Source: Oceanicoccus sagamiensis (GTDB lineage Bacteria; Pseudomonadota; Gammaproteobacteria; Pseudomonadales; Dasaniaceae). Taken from it: a stretch of 64,000 nt of DNA. The translations under genes were made by a program, and so were the position numbers. Below, piece after piece: positions 56,602-64,000 of this stretch (its first letter is position 1; each line of letters begins with the position of its first letter). The notes below the pieces were generated by a model. That model made no database searches. It had not been told where the DNA came from and saw only the letters and a list, made by a program, of their open reading frames with translations. The DNA lies in assembly GCF_002117105.1 (NCBI RefSeq), contig NZ_CP019343.1:4154001-4218000 (forward strand). The letters are read 5' to 3'.

Positions 56602-57669
56602 ATGGAAAGTACACAACTTACAGTCCCAGCCCATTTTGTCAATACCATGCTGACCATCGCCGCCGACCGCGATTGCAATGTGGATGAGCTATTGGAGGAT
56701 ATCGGGGTTAAAGCCAGTGATATTGAAGCGGGCGCCTCGATTTCAGTCTTGCAATACGGCGAACTTCACCACCATATTATTGAACTGGTCCAGGATGAAT
56801 GGTTCGGTCTGTTAAGTGGCGGCCCAGTCCCCAAAGGCGCAATCCGCCTGCTATGCCAAAGCATTGTCCACTGCAAAGACTTACAACACGCCATTAATAG
56901 AGCCGGTGACTTTTTTGAGTTATGCCGCGGCTTTAAAGTGAAGCCGATAATTGAGCTGGATGGTGACTATGTGTATTTTAAAGGCAGCAAACTGGACTGT
57001 GTAGAACAGCAGGAATTTGACCAACTGATTAAAACCACCTCCCCCAGCACAGTTCGCTCCACCCTTTCCGCATGGCATGGTTTTTACAGTTGGCTAATCG
57101 GCAAGTATGTGCCCATTGAAGATATCTATTACAACTTTAGCGACGACACCAATAAACCGGCCACCAATGTCAAAGAAAAATACCGTCACCACTACGACCA
57201 GGCCTTTATTGGCCACCGTTTCCATAAAAAATATCTCAGCTATCCCATTGTACAAAATGAAAATAGTGTTGAAGATTTTATGCGCAAAGCCCCCTATTAC
57301 GGCTTAATCAAAAAGCATCCCAATGAAGGCCTGGCGCCCTATGTAAAATCTTTATTAGCCAAAAGCATTGGCGAAGACTTCCCTAACGCAACAGAAGTGG
57401 CTGACTTTTTTAATATGTCCGTGACCACCTTGCACCGCCGGCTTGGCCAGGAAGACTGTAGCTTTCAGCAACTAAAAAATGAATCGCGGATGGAGGCAGC
57501 TATCCACTATCTCAATTGCCCGGATATCAGCACCACCGCAATTTCTGACTTATTAAGTTTTGAAAACCCCAGTACCTTTTACCGCTCCTTTAAAAAGTGG
57601 ACCGGCCTGCCGCCCGGTGAATACCGCAAACAGCTATTAGATAAAAACGCCCTGCAAGAATCCGCATAA
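56602..57669 (+). CDS. AraC family transcriptional regulator (OruR/ArgR-like N-domain)
   Basis: A 355-residue regulator. The N-terminal two thirds (about 10-220) is the AraC-type binding domain found in OruR-like proteins (LLEDIGVKASDIE at the start). The C-terminal AraC DNA-binding domain (about 250-350) has two helix-turn-helices: ATEVADFFNMSVTTLHRRLG, then TAISDLLSFENPSTFYRSFK. GGAG precedes the ATG. The target may be the divergent 55626-56420 gene or the downstream beta-oxidation operon; the intervening repeat separates it from the latter. Confidence 0.88.
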   Translation: MESTQLTVPAHFVNTMLTIAADRDCNVDELLEDIGVKASDIEAGASISVLQYGELHHHIIELVQDEWFGLLSGGPVPKGAIRLLCQSIVHCKDLQHAINRAGDFFELCRGFKVKPIIELDGDYVYFKGSKLDCVEQQEFDQLIKTTSPSTVRSTLSAWHGFYSWLIGKYVPIEDIYYNFSDDTNKPATNVKEKYRHHYDQAFIGHRFHKKYLSYPIVQNENSVEDFMRKAPYYGLIKKHPNEGLAPYVKSLLAKSIGEDFPNATEVADFFNMSVTTLHRRLGQEDCSFQQLKNESRMEAAIHYLNCPDISTTAISDLLSFENPSTFYRSFKKWTGLPPGEYRKQLLDKNALQESA

Positions 57670-57699
57670 CAGACTACAAACCCCATTTTCTCCAGTAAC

Positions 57700-57766
57700 G
57701 TAGGGTGGATTAAAATCCACCAACCGGTAATGAGCAACAACAGCGGTGGATTGTAATCCACCCTAC
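57700..57766. repeat. Intergenic palindromic repeat, copy 3
   Basis: A left arm beginning GTAGGGTGGATTAAAATCCACC (57700 onward, written here in two half-sites) and a right arm GGTGGATTGTAATCCACC plus CTAC (57745-57766) give the same design as the element at 8301-8390, with small differences in the centre of each arm. It lies 31 bases after the AraC gene and 167 bases before the acyl-CoA dehydrogenase gene. Confidence 0.85.
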
Positions 57767-57933
57767 AAGCCGCTATTTAGCAGGCTAAGCCCTTAATATC
57801 ACTCAAAAAATCATTACAGATTGGTTCAAATTGCAATAATCATTGCTATGAATAGCCATTGTTAAGCCTTTCACAATCGCCGAAGCTATGCCATCTGAAA
57901 TAGTTAGCCCTGTACGGTAAAGAGGAAGATGAT

Positions 57934-59724
57934 ATGAGCCAGTACAAAGCCCCATTAAGGGATTTAGAGTTTGTTCGCAATGAGTTACTCGGTATGGATT
58001 CATTCTATGCCAGCAATGCACAATGGAATGAGGTCAGCAACGATTTATCCAGCGCCATTCTTGAAGAGTGTGCCAAATTTTGTGAAAACGTGCTAACTCC
58101 CCTTAACAGCGTTGGTGATGAACAAGGCTGTACCCTTAAAGATGGCAAAGTCACCACCCCTGATGGTTTTAAAGAAGCGTATCAACAGTTTGTTGAAGGC
58201 GGCTGGCCCTCATTGGAAGCGCCAGAAGAGTTTGGTGGCCAGGGCTTACCGAAATCCTTAGCTCTAGCGGCAACGGAAATGGTAGGCACCGCTAATTGGT
58301 CCTGGGGGATGTACCCCGGTTTGTCCCGCGGCGCCTGTCACACCATTACCGAACACGGTACTGATGAGCAAAAAGCAACCTATCTGCACAAACTAACAGA
58401 CGGTTCATGGACCGGTACTATGTGCCTGACCGAACCCCACTGTGGCAGTGATCTGGGTTTATTGCGTACCAAAGCTGAGCCAAATGACGACGGCAGCTAC
58501 AATATCAGCGGCACCAAGATTTTTATTTCTTCCGGTGATCACGATATGGCAGAAAATATTGTACATATTGTTTTAGCCCGCTTACCGGATGCCCCTAAAG
58601 GCACCAAAGGCATTTCGCTATTTATCGTGCCCAAATTTAACGTCAATGCCGACGGCTCCGTTGGCGAGCGCAATACACTGGAATGTGGCTCCCTTGAACA
58701 TAAAATGGGTATTCACGGTAACGCCACCTGCGTCATGAATTTTGATGACGCCAAAGGTTATTTGATTGGCCCTGAAAACCGCGGCCTAAACTGTATGTTT
58801 ACCTTTATGAATACCGCCCGTATCGGTACCGCTATTCAAGGCTTGGCCCACGCTGAATTGTCTTACCAAAATTCATTGGCTTATGCCGAAGAGCGTTTAC
58901 AGATGCGCGCACTGTCTGGCGCTAAAGCACCGGAGAAGGCAGCAGACCCTATTATCGTTCACCCTGACGTTAGAAGAATGCTGCTAACCCAGAAAGCCTT
59001 CTCTGAAGGTGGCAGAATGCTGATTTACTATATTGCCTTATTTAGCGATATCTCGGCACAGGCCAAAGACGATGAAGAGAAAGAGCGCTTTGAAAACCTG
59101 TTAGCGATGCTAACACCCATTGCCAAAGCCTTTATGACCGAAACCGGCTTTGAAGCAGCCAACCTGGGTATGCAGATTTTTGGTGGCCACGGCTATATTG
59201 CCGAATGGGGTATGGAGCAAAATGTTCGCGACAGCCGTATTTCTATGCTGTACGAAGGCACCACCGGTATTCAGTCATTAGACTTGCTAGGCCGCAAGGT
59301 CATTATGAGTGGCGGCAAGCTGCTACAAGATCTGATCACGCCGATCAGTGAGTTCTGTGATAACACCAGCGACGATGATATGGCCGAGTTTATTAACCCG
59401 CTGAAGACGCTGCTGGCCGAGTGGCAGACGTTAACTGAGCAGATTGGTGCCTCAGCGATGAGTAACCCGGATGAAGTCAATGCTGCCTGTGTAGATTATT
59501 TGATGTATTCCGGCTATGTTATTTATGCCTTCTTATTTGCAAGATCCGCAAAGGTATCTAAGGTTAAGTTAGCAGAAGGCACAACAGAACAGGCATTCTA
59601 CGAAGCAAAGGTTTATTTAGCCCGCTTCTACTTCCAGCGTCTACTGCCTCGTACCGCGTCATTGGCCCTAACCATGACTTCCGGTGTAGAAAATCTGTTA
59701 GATGATGCCGTAAACCCGTTTTAA
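57934..59724 (+). CDS. Acyl-CoA dehydrogenase (large, C-terminal extended type)
   Basis: An FAD enzyme of 596 residues that oxidises acyl-CoA to enoyl-CoA. It has the extra C-terminal domain (about 470-590) of the AcdH/DmdC-like group rather than the short 380-residue form. Visible motifs are MCLTEPHCGSDLGL for the flavin, GTKIFISSGDHD, the ARIGTAIQGLAHAE helix and the catalytic glutamate in MLYEGTTGIQSLDLLGRK. GAGGAAG lies before the ATG. It begins an operon with fadB (45 bases later) and fadA, so it should supply the first step of the same beta-oxidation cycle. Confidence 0.93.
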   Translation: MSQYKAPLRDLEFVRNELLGMDSFYASNAQWNEVSNDLSSAILEECAKFCENVLTPLNSVGDEQGCTLKDGKVTTPDGFKEAYQQFVEGGWPSLEAPEEFGGQGLPKSLALAATEMVGTANWSWGMYPGLSRGACHTITEHGTDEQKATYLHKLTDGSWTGTMCLTEPHCGSDLGLLRTKAEPNDDGSYNISGTKIFISSGDHDMAENIVHIVLARLPDAPKGTKGISLFIVPKFNVNADGSVGERNTLECGSLEHKMGIHGNATCVMNFDDAKGYLIGPENRGLNCMFTFMNTARIGTAIQGLAHAELSYQNSLAYAEERLQMRALSGAKAPEKAADPIIVHPDVRRMLLTQKAFSEGGRMLIYYIALFSDISAQAKDDEEKERFENLLAMLTPIAKAFMTETGFEAANLGMQIFGGHGYIAEWGMEQNVRDSRISMLYEGTTGIQSLDLLGRKVIMSGGKLLQDLITPISEFCDNTSDDDMAEFINPLKTLLAEWQTLTEQIGASAMSNPDEVNAACVDYLMYSGYVIYAFLFARSAKVSKVKLAEGTTEQAFYEAKVYLARFYFQRLLPRTASLALTMTSGVENLLDDAVNPF

Positions 59725-59769
59725 ACCAGACTTTAGCCCATACACACCAATAGCCAGGAGCTTGTGGTA

Positions 59770-63131
<3,362 letters not shown>

Positions 63132-63142
63132 GGCGACAACTG

Positions 63143-63186
63143 CTGCTGGTTTATAGCCCTCACTGTAAACCAGCAGCCTATTTTTA
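63143..63186 (+). terminator. Intrinsic terminator of the fad operon
   Basis: GCTGCTGGTTTA (63143-63154) pairs perfectly with TAAACCAGCAGC (63167-63178) around a 12-base loop, followed by CTATTTTT. It lies 11 bases after the fadA stop. Confidence 0.88.
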
Positions 63187-63198
63187 CTGCTCACATTT

Positions 63199-64000
63199 TT
63201 ACTGATCACAAAACCTGGCAAACTGTGCTGCGTTATTGTCAAAACCCTGCTCTGCTGCCAACTCCCAGGCACGCACACACTGTTTAATCGCTGCACACCA
63301 CTGATAACCCGCTGAAGTAATACACCCCTGCCTATCACGATCACCACCGATGCTGGCTTGAGTATTAACAGTCTCCCGCTGATACACAGTTTTACCATCG
63401 TTGATCGTTTCCAATACCTTAATATCAGCAATGGTTAAAGGGTCTACGGTTAATGGATTGGCCGACAGAATCACAAAATCCGCTTGCTTGCCCTCTTCAA
63501 TCGAGCCTTTAATCTTTTCTTCAAAATGTTGATAGGCCGGCCAGAGTGTCATGGCCTTTAAACCTTCATAAGGGGTGACTCGCTGATCAGCCCCCAGAAC
63601 TTCTCCACTGCGAGTAACACGATTAACGGTAGCGGATAATACTCGCATGGAATCCGGTAGCGCGACCGGCGCATCATGATGGGTAGTAAAAATCATACCC
63701 GCATTTAATACATCTTTCGTCGGCGAAATATAGGCAGCGCGCTCAGGCCCCAACACCGAGTTTTTATGCCAGTCCCCCAATAAAAAGTATGCATTGGAAA
63801 TAGCGACGGAATAACCCCTAATGCTTTTAACCGAGGTATCTGGTCCTTGCGCAAGGTCTGGCCATGGATTAATACATGGCGACGATCACCCACACCGTAT
63901 TTTTCTGCTGCCTGTGCCAGAGCGTCGAGGTAGAGGTCTATGGCGGCATCGCCATTGCAGTGGGCCAGGACCTGTCGGTCTTTCGCATAGGCTTCCATAA
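63199..64000 (-). CDS. Amidohydrolase (YtcJ/amidohydrolase 3 family), 3' part, frameshifted
   Basis: The C-terminal part of a metal-dependent hydrolase; the 5' end lies beyond the window. The upstream fragment has VLAHCNGDAAIDLYLDAL and RHVLIHGQTL, the metal histidines, and then IPSLFPMHTFYWG. The downstream fragment continues DWHKNSVLGPERA, with THHDAPVALPDSM and the final EGKQADFVILSANPL. One extra G in the run of five (plus-strand C at 63774-63778) joins them without gap. After the usual end (about VLETINDGKTVYQR) there is an extra cysteine-containing tail of about 55 residues, unusual for the family. Substrate unknown. Convergent with fadA. Confidence 0.8.

Overview
The window looks like part of the chromosome of a free-living, probably marine, heterotrophic gammaproteobacterium. 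The reasons are ybiT, leuA, folD, fadBA, recQ, bioA, and the ybbA/ybbP/tesA trio in its usual gammaproteobacterial arrangement, plus a pqiAB-type lipid-transport operon and many lipid-oxidation genes. Base composition looks intermediate by eye. An affiliation near Cellvibrionales/Spongiibacteraceae is a guess from gene style, not a measured result. No rRNA, CRISPR array, prophage, transposase or integrase was recognised. There are three tRNA genes: Pro(TGG), His(GTG) and Arg(TCT).

Layout. 1-9.4 kb holds housekeeping and signalling genes: truncated ybiT, a CPBP protease, a secreted cytochrome c with a duplicated C-terminal domain, a c-di-GMP phosphodiesterase, an Lrp-type regulator divergent from leuA, and folD. 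A tRNA-Pro/tRNA-His pair follows at 9.44-9.65 kb. Directly after it, 9.7-15.3 kb is an accessory-looking segment bounded by a 17-bp direct repeat. It carries two DUF1254/DUF1214 exported proteins, a divergent LysR regulator and an oxidoreductase with a signal peptide. 15.5-19.4 kb is one large secreted repeat protein, then tRNA-Arg, a diguanylate cyclase, a MATE exporter and a Rieske oxygenase. 23.9-28.2 kb is a PqiA/PqiA/MCE/lipoprotein operon for inter-membrane lipid transport. 28.4-41.9 kb mixes a thiolase, nitroreductase, esterase, the MEMO and AMMECR1 proteins, malonyl-CoA synthetase, a PilZ protein coupled to a polysaccharide deacetylase, a fatty-acid hydroxylase-like protein, a TonB-dependent receptor, a YhhN protein and a Bax-like glucosaminidase. 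42.0-45.9 kb is ybbP/ybbA/tesA. 46.1-57.7 kb has an acyltransferase, a SprT-like protease, recQ, bioA, a lectin-tailed haem-motif protein, DUF805, an MFS exporter, a possible bilin-reductase-fold protein and an AraC regulator. 57.9-63.1 kb is a beta-oxidation operon (acyl-CoA dehydrogenase, fadB, fadA), followed by a truncated amidohydrolase.

Main themes. (1) Fatty-acid and acyl-CoA turnover: the fad operon, a second thiolase, malonyl-CoA synthetase, tesA, the YbfF-like esterase and the hydroxylase-like membrane protein. (2) Envelope lipid homeostasis through the PqiA/MCE operon. (3) c-di-GMP signalling: one synthase with an intact I-site, one degrader with an intact EAL site, and one PilZ effector translationally coupled to an exported polysaccharide deacetylase.

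Two patterns deserve attention. Four separate genes (a pqiA-like gene, the TonB receptor, bioA and the terminal amidohydrolase) are each broken by what looks like one missing base in a run of 4-6 G/C. This points to systematic homopolymer under-calling, or less likely to real slippage. A palindromic repeat family (core GGTGGATTATAATCCACC-like) occurs in three intergenic places, one forming a perfect 32-bp inverted repeat that includes the leuA stop codon. No clear novel defence or mobile system was found; the best candidates for undescribed biology are listed as findings.
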